A stretch of DNA of 64,000 nucleotides from Acidobacteriaceae bacterium TAA 166 (GTDB lineage Bacteria; Acidobacteriota; Terriglobia; Terriglobales; Acidobacteriaceae), in NCBI GenBank assembly GCA_000421065.1, contig ATWD01000002.1:434001-498000 (forward strand). Reading direction: 5' to 3'. The notes under the pieces are model-generated. The model saw only the letters and a list, made by a program, of their open reading frames with translations. It had not been told where the DNA came from and searched no databases. Both the position numbers and the translations under genes were made by a program. Shown one piece after another: positions 45,095 to 54,176 of this stretch. Position 1 is the first letter of the stretch. Each line of letters begins with the position of its first letter.

Positions 45095-45463
45095 TCAGGC
45101 GAGGAGAGACGGAGGGCCGCGGAGATGCCTGCTCTGCTGGATGAAATCGCGAGCGAAGGCGGTTGCCGCGGAGATGCCGGGGCTTGCGGGAGGCGGGCTG
45201 TTGAAGGAAGCCGATCTCGCGAGAAGAGAGGGGCCGGTGTGACTGGCCGTGCTGGTGGTTGCCGCAGGCCACATGGGGCACCTGGTGTGCGCGATGAGAT
45301 GCCTTCCCGTAGAGGGCGGCATCTGCTCCATGCAGTGGTGCGCGCCGTGATGGCGGCAGCAGGCGGGGAGATTCGCGTTGGGCGACGTGCCGGCGGCCAG
45401 CAGAGAGGGCACCAGCGGAAGGCTGGATGCCAGCAACAGCAGGATGGCCAGAAGGCGACGCAT
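45095..45463 (-). CDS. Small secreted Cys/His-rich protein B (paralogue of A)
   Basis: 122 aa from ATG 45463; the frame stays open to 45520, but the signal peptide starts at RRLLAILLLLASSLPLVPSL. The core reads LPACCRHHGAHHCMEQM, with an RCPMWP segment ~20 residues later and a C-terminal RHLRGPPSLLA. It shares order and spacing of these elements with protein A, so the two are a tandem duplication. It starts 8 bp after the otsB stop, so it is likely on the same message. The extra histidines next to the CC pair strengthen the metal-binding idea. Confidence 0.75.
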   Translation of the reverse strand: MRRLLAILLLLASSLPLVPSLLAAGTSPNANLPACCRHHGAHHCMEQMPPSTGRHLIAHTRCPMWPAATTSTASHTGPSLLARSASFNSPPPASPGISAATAFARDFIQQSRHLRGPPSLLA

Positions 45464-45471
45464 GAGTGGCT

Positions 45472-46305
45472 TCAGTGTAACGGATCGGCTGGATTTGTCG
45501 ATGTGGTGCGGTGCAGCCACTGCTCGAGGAAGCGGAGGAGATCTTCGGGCGGCTTGATCCAGGCACGGGCGCTGGTCTCGCGATATTCGTCGCGCACGAG
45601 GATGGGAAGGCCGCGATGGGAGAGGACGCGGAAGCCGTCTTCGTCGGTGAAATCGTCTCCGAGGAAGGCGACGGGAGTGTCGCGAGCAAGTAGCTTCAGG
45701 ACGGCGGCTACGGCGTCGCCTTTGTCGGGACGGAGGACGCGGAGCTCGATGCCGCCTTCGAAGTCGAGGAGCTTGATGCTGGGATGCTGGGCGAGCAGGG
45801 TCCAGTCTTCGAAGGTCTGGGCGCGAAGTGTGCGCGCAGTGTCGTCGGGGAGGCCGCGCCAGTGAAGCACAACTCCGCCGGGCTTGATCTCGATCTGATC
45901 TTCGAGGGAACGTTGCTTCAGTGTTTGCTGCGCTTGTTCGAGGATGGCGGCGAGCTCGGGCACGATGGGAATTTGACGGCGGGTGCCATCGGGGAGGAGA
46001 TGGTCGAGACCGTGAGCTCCCCAGATCTCGATGTGGGTGAGGGGCTGGAGGAGGGCCTGCACCTCGTGGATGGGCCGGCCGGTGACGATGATGATGCGGG
46101 TGGTGCCGGAGCGCTGGATGTTCTCGAGGAGTGGAAGCACTCCTGGATACGGATAGGCGTGGAAGCGATCGACCTGGAAGGGAGCGAGGGTGCCGTCGTA
46201 GTCGAGCATCAGGACCGATGGGTTTGACGGGCTGAGGGTAGCGAGAAAGTCGTTGAGCACCGCGGTGGATTGGTTCAAGGCTGCAATCTCAGTGAGGTGA
46301 GGCAT
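45472..46305 (-). CDS. otsB: Trehalose-6-phosphate phosphatase
   Basis: 277 aa HAD-superfamily phosphatase that releases trehalose. Motif I is VLMLDYDGTLAPF with the nucleophile and general acid Asp; motif II is IIIVTGRP; motif IV is FLGDDFTDEDGF. The cap region includes GAHGLDHLLPDGT, and ELRVLRPDKGDAV carries the motif III Lys. It lies 31 bp after otsA on the same strand, so the two form a trehalose operon. Confidence 0.95.
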   Translation of the reverse strand: MPHLTEIAALNQSTAVLNDFLATLSPSNPSVLMLDYDGTLAPFQVDRFHAYPYPGVLPLLENIQRSGTTRIIIVTGRPIHEVQALLQPLTHIEIWGAHGLDHLLPDGTRRQIPIVPELAAILEQAQQTLKQRSLEDQIEIKPGGVVLHWRGLPDDTARTLRAQTFEDWTLLAQHPSIKLLDFEGGIELRVLRPDKGDAVAAVLKLLARDTPVAFLGDDFTDEDGFRVLSHRGLPILVRDEYRETSARAWIKPPEDLLRFLEQWLHRTTSTNPADPLH

Positions 46306-46336
46306 CCGGTCTCCTTGGTTGGGGTCGGCTGGTGAA

Positions 46337-48583
46337 TCAACGGTTCAGGCGCAGGTCGCAGAGGTCGCCGATCAGGGTTCCTGCCCACCAGAAGATGTTG
46401 TGCTCGCGGACGATGCGGCGCATGCGCTGCATGCGGTCGGTGATCTCGGCGACGTCCATCTCGAGGATCCTGGCGATGGCCTCGCCGGTGGCCTGAATGT
46501 CGTAGGGGTTGACGATGATGGCGTCCTGCAGCTCGCGGGCGGCTCCGGTGAAGCGGCTGAGGATCAATGCACCGCGCTCGTCGTTGCGGGAGGCGACGTA
46601 CTCCTTCGCGACGAGGTTCATGCCGTCGTGCAGCGAAGTGACCATGCAGAGATGCGCCGCCCGGTAGTAGCGGCGAACTTCCTTGTGGGAGTGCTGGCGG
46701 TTGAGGAAGACGATGGGGCGCCATCGGCCGCGTTTGAAGCGATCGTTGATGCGGTTGGCCTCGGACTCCACCTCACGCTGGAACTCGGCGTAGCGGGGAA
46801 TGTTGCTGCGGGTGGGAGCGCCGATCTGAATGAAGGTGAACTTTCCCTGATAGCGGGGATGACGCTCGAGGAAGGACTCGACGGCATGAAAACGCTCGAC
46901 GATGCCCTTGGTGTAGTCGACGCGATCGACGCCGACGCCGAGGAAGGTAGCGTCGATGCCGAGCTCGGCGATGATGGCGCTGCGTTCTTCTTCGGAGTTG
47001 CGCTCGAGGTGCGAGTCGAGGTCGTCGGTCGACATCTCGACCGAGATGGGAAAGGGAAGAACGGAGGACCAGTGATCGTTGCGTTTGACGGAGAAGTGCT
47101 CCCAGTCGACGCGAGCCTCGAGGACGCGATCGACCGTGCTCAGGAAGTTGTTGCAGTGGGCCTGAACGTGGAAGCCGAGGAGATCGGCTCCGAGCAGGCC
47201 ATCGAGGAGCTCGCGTTGCCAGGGGCAGATGCTGAAGGCCTCGGGATTGGGCCAGGGGATGTGCCAGAAGATGGCGACGCGCGCGTGGGGCATGCGGTCT
47301 TTGATCATGCGCGGCAGAAGGGTGAAGTGGTAGTCCTGGATGAAGACGACGGGGTTCTTCTGGCCCTCCATCTCTTTGACGAGGGCGTCGGCGAAGCGTT
47401 CGTTGACCTTGTTGTAGTACTCCCAGTCGGAGGCGCGAAAGGTGGGGCGGGTGTGCGCCATGTGGCAGAGCGGCCAGAGGCCTTCGTTGGCGAATCCGTA
47501 GTAGTAGCCTTCTTCTTCTTCAGGGGTGAGCCAGAGGCGGCGCAGGGTGTACTTGGGATCGTCGGGGGGAACCTGGATGCGATCGTGCTCGTCGACGGTC
47601 TCGGTGTCGGCGCTTCCGCTACCCTGCGCGACCCAGGTTCCATTGCAGGCGCAGAGGATGGGCTCGATGGCGGTGACGAGGCCGCTGGCGGGAACGGTGA
47701 CGGTAATCTCACTGCCTTGCCAGTTGTGGATGTAGGGTTCGCGGTTGGAGACGACGAAGAGGCTGCTTCCGTTGAGCTTGCCGCGGACGTGCTCGGCGAG
47801 TCGCTGCGAGGTCCAGAGAGATTCATTGGTGTTGCGGAGGCGGGCTTCGACCTCGGCTTCGGCGCGGGCGCGCTGCATGCTTTCCGCAAGGGGCGCCATC
47901 TCGCGCGCGATGGGGAGAAGGAAGTCGAGATCCTTGCTGGAGGGCTGGTCGACGACTTTGCCGCTGCGGAGGGTCTTCATCCACTGGGCCGCGCGAGCGA
48001 TGGGGCCGGCGAGGCTCCAGCGCACGATGAGCAGGGTGAGGGCGATGATGACCAGGACCTGTCCGGCGATGCGAATGAAGATGCGGCTCCAGACCCCGAA
48101 GATCTGGTTACGGATGTAGCCGGTCTCGTAGACGATGGAGAGCCCACCGATGATGCTCTTGTCGGAGGCGTGCAGCGGCGCGCTGAGGAGATAGACGCGG
48201 CGGAAGCGCAGGCTGGTGAATCCGCTGACGGGGCGGTCATGGTCGAGGGCGTCTTTGAGATTTTTGGGGGCTCCGGAGAGGAGGGAGCCGAGCTCACGGG
48301 TCATGACGAGCTGAGAGCCGTCGCGGTCGTAGATGGCGACTCCCAGGAGATGATCGCGATTGCTGAAGCGACCGACGAGCTGCTCGAGACGCGTGGTGTC
48401 GCCGTTGGCGAGGTAGATCTCGGCGCTGGAGGCGATGCTTTCGCCGAAGGTCTCCGCTTTGTACTCGAGATCGCGGCGGAGAGCTTCTTTCTCGTCCCGG
48501 ACATCGGTCCAGGAGGAGGCGAGAGAGACGAGGGTCACTCCCAAGATCAACGCTACGATCAACCGCAAACTTAAAATCCGCAT
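46337..48583 (-). CDS. otsA: Membrane-anchored trehalose-6-phosphate synthase with sensor-like N-terminus
   Basis: 748 aa, far longer than the ~470 residues of classical OtsA. Residues ~5-24 form a first membrane helix, ~25-165 an extracytoplasmic domain (FSNRDHLLGVAIYDRDGSQL, Cache-like style) and ~168-189 a second membrane helix. A HAMP-like linker (LAGPIARAAQWMKTLRSG) and a coiled stretch lead into a complete GT20 domain from about 275. That domain has VVSNREPYIH, IQDYHFTLLP, FWHIPWPNPEAF, GVDRVDYTKGI and SLHDGMNLVAKEYVA, so the catalytic His, Arg, Lys and Asp are all present. ATG 48583 is preferred over a TTG at 48619. Synthesis may be tied to an external or membrane signal. Confidence 0.93.
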   Translation of the reverse strand: MRILSLRLIVALILGVTLVSLASSWTDVRDEKEALRRDLEYKAETFGESIASSAEIYLANGDTTRLEQLVGRFSNRDHLLGVAIYDRDGSQLVMTRELGSLLSGAPKNLKDALDHDRPVSGFTSLRFRRVYLLSAPLHASDKSIIGGLSIVYETGYIRNQIFGVWSRIFIRIAGQVLVIIALTLLIVRWSLAGPIARAAQWMKTLRSGKVVDQPSSKDLDFLLPIAREMAPLAESMQRARAEAEVEARLRNTNESLWTSQRLAEHVRGKLNGSSLFVVSNREPYIHNWQGSEITVTVPASGLVTAIEPILCACNGTWVAQGSGSADTETVDEHDRIQVPPDDPKYTLRRLWLTPEEEEGYYYGFANEGLWPLCHMAHTRPTFRASDWEYYNKVNERFADALVKEMEGQKNPVVFIQDYHFTLLPRMIKDRMPHARVAIFWHIPWPNPEAFSICPWQRELLDGLLGADLLGFHVQAHCNNFLSTVDRVLEARVDWEHFSVKRNDHWSSVLPFPISVEMSTDDLDSHLERNSEEERSAIIAELGIDATFLGVGVDRVDYTKGIVERFHAVESFLERHPRYQGKFTFIQIGAPTRSNIPRYAEFQREVESEANRINDRFKRGRWRPIVFLNRQHSHKEVRRYYRAAHLCMVTSLHDGMNLVAKEYVASRNDERGALILSRFTGAARELQDAIIVNPYDIQATGEAIARILEMDVAEITDRMQRMRRIVREHNIFWWAGTLIGDLCDLRLNR

Positions 48584-49033
48584 AGGCCCTATCGAACAAC
48601 CCTCCTGCAAAGAGTGCAAAGGATCAGTTTAAATGCTGCGTCCGTTTCATGTCCGCTCCGGTGTGATTGGATGGAGTGCAAACAATAAGAATGCAGGCGA
48701 ATAAAGATTTCCAAGGTGTTGCAGGGGAATTTCTTATTTGCAAACTACACCTAAGCAAAGGGTACATCCTTCTGTGAATTGGCTTGGCTGGGTTTTGCCG
48801 CTGTCGACCTGTGGTCCTGTCGGGTGGGCGAGAGGCGGCCTCTCGTCCACCCGAAGCGTTGAGGAGGTCTCTTCTTAATGGATGGGATATTGTTCCCATT
48901 GAGTTGTACATGAGGAGGCCGATGCGGCCGGAGACTTCTGCTTTATGCCTTGCAGAATGCATAAGATGTACGGAGAGGTTCGAGCCAAGGATGGCGTGTG
49001 AGAGTTGGGTGTGCAGGACGCAGCCATGCGACG
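48584..49033. other. Intergenic region upstream of otsA, with a strong hairpin
   Basis: No convincing gene is seen. A near-perfect inverted repeat lies at 48822-48852 (GGGTGGGCGAGAGGC against GGCCTCTCGTCCACCC). AT-rich sequence at 48680-48780 (GCAAACAATAAGAATGCAGG and similar) is a plausible promoter zone for the minus-strand otsA operon. Confidence 0.55.
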
Positions 49034-49324
49034 ATGGTCGACATCGGCTTCCGGTTATCCACCATGGCGATCCATGGTACGTCCGCTCTGTCGAACTCCA
49101 TCGGTGAGGTGGGCTCGAAATGGTTTGCCAAGGGCGTGAATCGGTTCATCGGTCCTGATCGCATTCAGGCTACGCGGGATTTCGTCTATGATCGTTCTCC
49201 GGAGATGGCGCATCGGAGGGACGAGGCCGACCGCAATATGCATGAGGTCATCAGCGATATCAATCGTTGCCCGGTCTGCAACGGAGGCAAGAACAGGCTT
49301 TCAGAGGACATAAAACAGCCATAG
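49034..49324 (+). CDS. Possible small orphan protein or gene fragment (96 aa)
   Basis: An ORF beginning at ATG 49034 (an earlier GTG at 48998 is possible) encodes MVDIGFRLSTMAIHG..., then VGSKWFAKGVNRFIGPDRIQ, DFVYDRSPEMAHRRDEADRN and VISDINRCPVCNGG. The charged helical stretch and CPVC look protein-like, but there is no clear RBS and no recognised family. It may be a decayed remnant of a larger gene. Listed with low confidence. Confidence 0.3.
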   Translation: MVDIGFRLSTMAIHGTSALSNSIGEVGSKWFAKGVNRFIGPDRIQATRDFVYDRSPEMAHRRDEADRNMHEVISDINRCPVCNGGKNRLSEDIKQP

Positions 49325-49398
49325 CGGAGTAGACACGCTTAGGTTGTTTTAGAATTTACGGAGAAGGGCAGGAGCCGCGTAAGTCACTGATTTATTGA

Positions 49399-49486
49399 TG
49401 GCGGAGAGACAGGGATTCGAACCCTGGATACCTTGCGGTATACACGCTTTCCAAGCGTGCGCCTTCAGCCACTCGGCCATCTCTCC
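49399..49486 (-). tRNA. tRNA-Ser (anticodon GGA)
   Basis: The minus strand reads GGAGAGATGGCCGAGTGGC at the 5' end. The anticodon loop CTTGGAAAG gives anticodon GGA. The long variable arm (ATACCGCAAGGTAT) is typical of class II tRNA-Ser. The T arm GGTTCGAATCC and acceptor TCTCTCC pair with GGAGAGA. The discriminator is G and CCA is encoded (49399-49401). It reads UCC/UCU codons. Confidence 0.97.
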
Positions 49487-49586
49487 GCTCTTGTACCGCT
49501 CTGTCAATAGTATACGAGAACGAACTCTCTCAGAAAGGCGCACGCCTGGAATGAGCTCATGAGCCGTTTTAAAGCTTTTTCCGTGA

Positions 49587-49834
49587 ATGCAAATCCGTTA
49601 CAGCTATCCGGACCTGCCTCATGGAGCTTCCCCTCGCTACTCTGTCAGTCTGTCTCCTGGTCCTCAACTCTACTTTGGCTCGGAGAGTGCTCCAGTCTTT
49701 ACGCCTGGAACCTACGATCTGACCGGCAGCGCGGTGTTCCGTTCACGCTCGTCATCTCTGACGAAAGCGTAAGCCCTGTTCCGGAGCCATCGACTTTCTT
49801 GTTGCTTTCGACGGGAATCATCTCTGCCGGATAA
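49587..49834 (+). pseudogene. Frameshifted remnant of a PEP-CTERM protein gene
   Basis: One frame reads YFGSESAPVFTPGTYDLTGS and the overlapping next frame continues FTLVISDESVSPVPEPSTFL, then LLSTGI and a stop. Joined by a +1 shift near 49738, these give the usual C-terminal end of an acidobacterial PEP-CTERM protein: beta-rich end, VPEPSTF motif and the start of the hydrophobic helix. The basic tail after the helix is cut off by a stop. The N-terminal part is missing. It is a non-functional fragment and hints at an exosortase system elsewhere in the genome. Confidence 0.7.
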
Positions 49835-49909
49835 CATATTTCGCCGGCAGATTGTGGACGTTTGTAGCGGCTATGGAAAACGCGGGTGCGTCTGCAAAGG
49901 CCTAAACGT

Positions 49910-51634
49910 CTACGACGATTGCGCTTCGATGTTCTGCTTCAATCTGGCATTGGCGTGAATTTCGAGCGGAATCGCCTGGGTGAGATACCTCTGGAGGGTG
50001 GCCGGGTCGTTCCAGTTGATCTCCCAGCCGCGGTCGACCGCGATCAGCAGATAGGGGCCGGGAACGATGTGATCCAGATCGAAGCTCCCGTCGGTGTTGC
50101 TCTCGTCCTTGAGAATCGTCGCAAACGAGGCTGGATCGTCAAGCCCGGCAGGCACCAGCAGGACGATCGCGGCCTGCAGCTTCTTGCCATTTGTTGTGAC
50201 CATTCCCGCCATCGAAGCATAGCCGGAGGCGGTGTGCAGAACGAGACTCACGTCCGCGCCCTCCCGAACGGTAAGGAATCTTCCCTTGACCTCACCGCCC
50301 TTCACCGAAGTTCCCACCAGGTAGACCTCGTTGCGTCCCATCAGACTGATCTCGTATCTCCCAGCTGGAATCTGGAGATGAGGAGGAGCTTGCGGGCCGC
50401 CTCTTCCGCTGCGACGGTTGAAGTCCCCGCGATCCAGAATGACCGCCCCGCCATCGAAGGAGGTAAAGCGCGCTCCGGTGTTGGTATTCCTAAGCTCGAC
50501 TCCCACGCGTCTCTGACCCTCTTCCTCGCCCTGGGCATCGATCTGGACCGTAACCTCGGACAGCTGCGCGGCAGCCGTGGCGACATCGACGGTGGAGCTT
50601 GCTCCTGAACCGACCTGGATAATCCTCGACTGGGACCCATCTTCCCCTGGAACGCGGATGCGATAGAGCCCCGGGGCCAGGCCGCCGATATCCATCTGTC
50701 CCGGAGAGGTCGTCCTCATGGACGTCTGGGCAAAGCTCACTCCTCCTCCGGTGTCGATTCTCTCCAGCACGGGAAAGATGGGGACAGGACGATTCCCCAC
50801 CGGACGCGTGTTGGTGGAGAGTTCCAGATGCGAGGAGGGGATGGGGACAAGATGAAAGTCAGCGCGCAGAATCTCCGCGGGCCGCAGGGAGATCGTCTCG
50901 GCCTGGTTCGCATCACTCACTCCCGGAAACCAGGTCAACGGATAGGTCACATCCAGCGTCGGGTCGCTTGGGGCTGCGCCGTTCGAGGAGACCACTCCCT
51001 GCGACTGACCGGAAAGGGCGTACCAGGGCTTGGCATCGACGAGGACACGGTAGTCGCCCGCGGCCAGGTTTGCAAACTCATAGACGCCTCTATCGTCAGT
51101 CTGCGCGTTCATGCTGTTCTGGAACAGACCGCTCTGCTGGCCGAGTGGATTGGAGCCTCGCTTCTGCAGACTGACGCGGGCATTCCTCACCGCCTCCCCG
51201 GCCTCATCGAATACGGTTCCAGTGATCCCAGCCTCGGGAGGCAGCCGGAAGTGAAGATCGACGGCAGGAGTCTCCGCGGCCACCACAACCGCGCAGCTGT
51301 ACTGATCGTGCTGCTCATAGCTGCGGGTTACGAATCCGGGCGACTCCGCCGTCAGGTGCCAGCGGCCCGGGGAGGGAAGCGTCAAGGAGAACCGTCCTTG
51401 CGCATCCGCGTCGACGCCGTTCGCCTGCGGAGAGATATCTCCCCTCCACGCCCTTCCGGAGAGACTGAGCGTCGCCGAAAGATGGGCATGCGCGACAGGA
51501 GCCTCATCGACACTTGAGACCACGACGCCGGTGATCCTATAGACCGGGGCCGGCCCAGGCGCATGAGACTGTCCGGTCGCGGGCACGCTCGCCACCAGGA
51601 ACAACAGCAACAACGAGCAGAGGGCAAGCCTCAA
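49910..51634 (-). CDS. Secreted carboxypeptidase-regulatory-like domain protein 1
   Basis: 574 aa. The signal peptide is at residues 1-22 (LALCSLLLLFLVASVPATGQ). It holds several beta-sandwich units of the carboxypeptidase-regulatory/SdrD type: ITGVVVSSVDEAPVAHAHLS, GITGTVFDEAGEAVRNARVS with DDRGVYEFANLAAGDYRVLV, and a final SMAGMVTTNGKKLQAAIVLL with GSFDLDHIVPGPYLLIAVD. No enzyme domain is visible. It is likely a cell-surface or secreted structural or binding protein. It overlaps the stop of the upstream paralogue by 4 bp. Confidence 0.88.
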   Translation of the reverse strand: MRLALCSLLLLFLVASVPATGQSHAPGPAPVYRITGVVVSSVDEAPVAHAHLSATLSLSGRAWRGDISPQANGVDADAQGRFSLTLPSPGRWHLTAESPGFVTRSYEQHDQYSCAVVVAAETPAVDLHFRLPPEAGITGTVFDEAGEAVRNARVSLQKRGSNPLGQQSGLFQNSMNAQTDDRGVYEFANLAAGDYRVLVDAKPWYALSGQSQGVVSSNGAAPSDPTLDVTYPLTWFPGVSDANQAETISLRPAEILRADFHLVPIPSSHLELSTNTRPVGNRPVPIFPVLERIDTGGGVSFAQTSMRTTSPGQMDIGGLAPGLYRIRVPGEDGSQSRIIQVGSGASSTVDVATAAAQLSEVTVQIDAQGEEEGQRRVGVELRNTNTGARFTSFDGGAVILDRGDFNRRSGRGGPQAPPHLQIPAGRYEISLMGRNEVYLVGTSVKGGEVKGRFLTVREGADVSLVLHTASGYASMAGMVTTNGKKLQAAIVLLVPAGLDDPASFATILKDESNTDGSFDLDHIVPGPYLLIAVDRGWEINWNDPATLQRYLTQAIPLEIHANARLKQNIEAQSS

Positions 51635-53229
51635 GGGTTCACCTCCTCATCGGAGATCACATCGAGATCGGCGCTTGCCTTGTTGCCGGAGGTGACCGTA
51701 ATCGTCTTGATCGAGGCACCAAAAGCTGCCAACCTCTTCGGATCGTTTAAATTGGCCTGTTGCCGGCTCTCAAACGCAAGCACCTGGTAGCCGCCCGGGG
51801 GCAGGGAAGTCAGATTGAAGCTTCCATCCGCCGCCGTAGAGGTGGAGTAGACAGGAACCGCGCTCGGGGATGTTGGAATCGCCGCCACCCAGGCCGAGGC
51901 ATCTGCCGGGTGAACCGTACCCTGCACTCCTCCCGTATCATCGCTCACCGTCACGACGATGGGCGAGCTTCCCGCGGCCGGGGCCACAGTCATCGGCTGC
52001 CGCAGCAGATCGACCGATCCGAAGCTGGCCGATTTGATGTACCACTGATTCGAGCTGCGCGCCTGAAGACGATAGGTCCCCGGCATGGGACGAAGGTAGG
52101 CCCCACGGCCTCCGCCTCCCATCGGCAGGACCAGCGCAGTCATCGCCCCGAAGCGAAGGCTGCCGGGCTGGGTGTTCACCAGCATCAGCCCGAGCTGCTG
52201 CGCTGTGGGCGGCGCTTTATCAGACGTTGCGTCCCCCACAATCTCCAACGGAATGGAGGCCACCGAAGACATCCGCAGGGTTACGCCCGTCTGGTCGTCA
52301 TGGTCGGGAACCGTGACCGTAGCCTCGCCATACTCCGAAAGATCGCCCATATTCCTGCTCGCGACCAGGGTAAAGGTTCCGCTAGGCAGAGCGATGGGGA
52401 TCTCTCCGCCCCCTGGCGCTCCGCCGTGAAGAATGCTGACCGGGAAGGCCGATCCATCGCTGGAGCGGGCAAAGATCATGGGAAATCCGCGATCCTGCGT
52501 GTCGAGCCGGAGAGAGACCGTATAACTTCGGTCGACTACTGGATGCAGGTCCAGGCGCTGTTCCGTTCCGCTGGCCAGGTGAAAGCTGCTCTCGACTTCG
52601 CCGGCCCCGGGAGATGGATAGGTGAGAGGAAGAACGGCTCGGTCGCCCGCCCCGCGAGGAGAGTAGTTCGTCTCGATCCGATAATCTCCCGCCGGAACGG
52701 CCAGCCGGAACTCTCCGCGAGAGTTCGTCATACCTTGGCCGACCGGGAACCACTGCGATCCGGAGTCGGAGTAGGAGTTTCTCATCGCCATCACCAGGAT
52801 CTGCCGCAGAGCAGTTCCATCCGATCCCGTCAGGGTTCCCGTAACTAAGGCCTCCGGATGCAGCCTGAGGATGACAGAAGAGGTCAGCTGGCTTCCGCGC
52901 AGCGTAGTCGAGTTATGACCCTCATCCTGGCCGAAGTAAAACCCAGGCTTCTTCACCTGAACCGTTGCGGAGCTTAGCGGCCCGACCTGGTCGAACTCAA
53001 ACTTACCCTCATGGTCGGTCAGCACCGACCGGCCATTCATCTGAACCAGCGCCCGGGAGACGGGAGCTCCACCATTAGCGTTGACCACAACCCCATTAAT
53101 ATTGACCGGCGAAGAGGCGTTCGAGGAGGATGGAAGGCCACTTTGGGCACCTACGCCCGGGCAGAACAGAGCCATAGCCACGACTACGGCACGGCCTGAA
53201 GCAATCATCAGATTCGGCAGAGTTCGCAC
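51631..53229 (-). CDS. Secreted carboxypeptidase-regulatory-like domain protein 2
   Basis: 532 aa. The signal peptide ends near GVGAQ (residue ~29). Beta-sandwich units are at ~42-110 (NINGVVVNANGGAPVSRALV with DHEGKFEFDQV), ~130-200 (VTGTLTGSDGTALRQILVMA with NSRGEFRLAVPAGDYRI) and a C-terminal one (GVQGTVHPADASAWVAAIP with DGSFNLTSLPPGGYQVLAFE). It is the upstream partner of the 49910 gene with an ATGA overlap, so the two are made together and look like diverged duplicates. Confidence 0.88.
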   Translation of the reverse strand: MRTLPNLMIASGRAVVVAMALFCPGVGAQSGLPSSSNASSPVNINGVVVNANGGAPVSRALVQMNGRSVLTDHEGKFEFDQVGPLSSATVQVKKPGFYFGQDEGHNSTTLRGSQLTSSVILRLHPEALVTGTLTGSDGTALRQILVMAMRNSYSDSGSQWFPVGQGMTNSRGEFRLAVPAGDYRIETNYSPRGAGDRAVLPLTYPSPGAGEVESSFHLASGTEQRLDLHPVVDRSYTVSLRLDTQDRGFPMIFARSSDGSAFPVSILHGGAPGGGEIPIALPSGTFTLVASRNMGDLSEYGEATVTVPDHDDQTGVTLRMSSVASIPLEIVGDATSDKAPPTAQQLGLMLVNTQPGSLRFGAMTALVLPMGGGGRGAYLRPMPGTYRLQARSSNQWYIKSASFGSVDLLRQPMTVAPAAGSSPIVVTVSDDTGGVQGTVHPADASAWVAAIPTSPSAVPVYSTSTAADGSFNLTSLPPGGYQVLAFESRQQANLNDPKRLAAFGASIKTITVTSGNKASADLDVISDEEVNP

Positions 53230-53435
53230 CGGGACAAATCCACCCTCGCAAGTGAGACGATTCTAAAGGCTTAGGGGAAGTCCAGGAACAAGAGAATCGG
53301 ATTGGAGACCAGACGATCCGGCGTGCCGTTCAGAGATAGAATGTCTGATAACACATATTATGTCTAGTTGGAATGCTCAATTTGCTTTCCTAAGCAAAGG
53401 CGGGGGCTACTACAACCAAACGTCCAAATCGTACG

Positions 53436-54176
53436 CTAGGCGGAAGCGCCGCCATCCACCCTTAAATTCGCGCCTGTGATAAAGCTGCCGTCAGGGCCGG
53501 CGAGGAAGGAAACCAGTGCAGCCACTTCGCTGACGTCCCCAAAACGCTGCAATGCAACGCCGGCTTTTATTTTGTCTGCGAGAGGACCTATTGCCGACAT
53601 CAGCAGTTCGGTTTCGATGCGACCGGGCTGAACGTTGTTAACGGTGATACCACGCGGGCCGAGATCACGTGCGAGGCCCCGCGTTAGGCTCGCCACTGCT
53701 CCTTTGGTCATCGCGTAAATGGCGTGGTCGGCGACCGGCATGTAGTCACTACTTATACTGCCGACGTTGATGATGCGCGCGCCAGCGGACATGTGGCGCA
53801 ACGCCTCCTGAGTCATCAGGAACAGTCCCCGAATATTGACGGACAGCATACGGTCAAATTTATCCAACGAGTAGGACTCCACAGCACCAGAAAGCTGCAG
53901 CGCCGCATTGTTTATAAGAATATCGATCCGGCCGAATGCGTCCAAAGTTTGCCGTATCGTGGCCGCCACGTCCGCAGGCTCGCCGACATCGCCGCAAATC
54001 GCCCGTGCTCGACCGCCATCTACGCTGATTGAATCCACTAGCGCGCGGGCCTTGTCGTGCGATTGGATATAGGTGAAAGCTACCGCAGCGCCGTCGCGGC
54101 TCAGCCGTTCGCAGATGGCGGCGCCTATTCCCCTAGCGCCGCCCGTAACAAGGGCAACCTTGCCATCCAGAGTCAT
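53436..54176 (-). CDS. Short-chain dehydrogenase/reductase (SDR)
   Basis: 246 aa classical SDR. Cofactor site VTGGARGIGAAI, NNAALQLSG, catalytic Ser in VGSISSDYMP, YAMTKGA (YxxxK) and QPGRIETELL. The MTLDGKVALVTGG start at ATG 54176 is favoured over a longer frame to 54212; AAGGAG lies 14 nt upstream. Substrate is unknown; such enzymes include 3-oxoacyl reductases and sugar dehydrogenases. It is divergent from the glycosyltransferase gene. Confidence 0.9.
   Translation of the reverse strand: MTLDGKVALVTGGARGIGAAICERLSRDGAAVAFTYIQSHDKARALVDSISVDGGRARAICGDVGEPADVAATIRQTLDAFGRIDILINNAALQLSGAVESYSLDKFDRMLSVNIRGLFLMTQEALRHMSAGARIINVGSISSDYMPVADHAIYAMTKGAVASLTRGLARDLGPRGITVNNVQPGRIETELLMSAIGPLADKIKAGVALQRFGDVSEVAALVSFLAGPDGSFITGANLRVDGGASA

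Noticed and set aside
46319..48574. Long plus-strand ORF (751 residues) opposite otsA
   Set aside because: Shadow frame; the GT20 active-site motifs are all on the minus strand.
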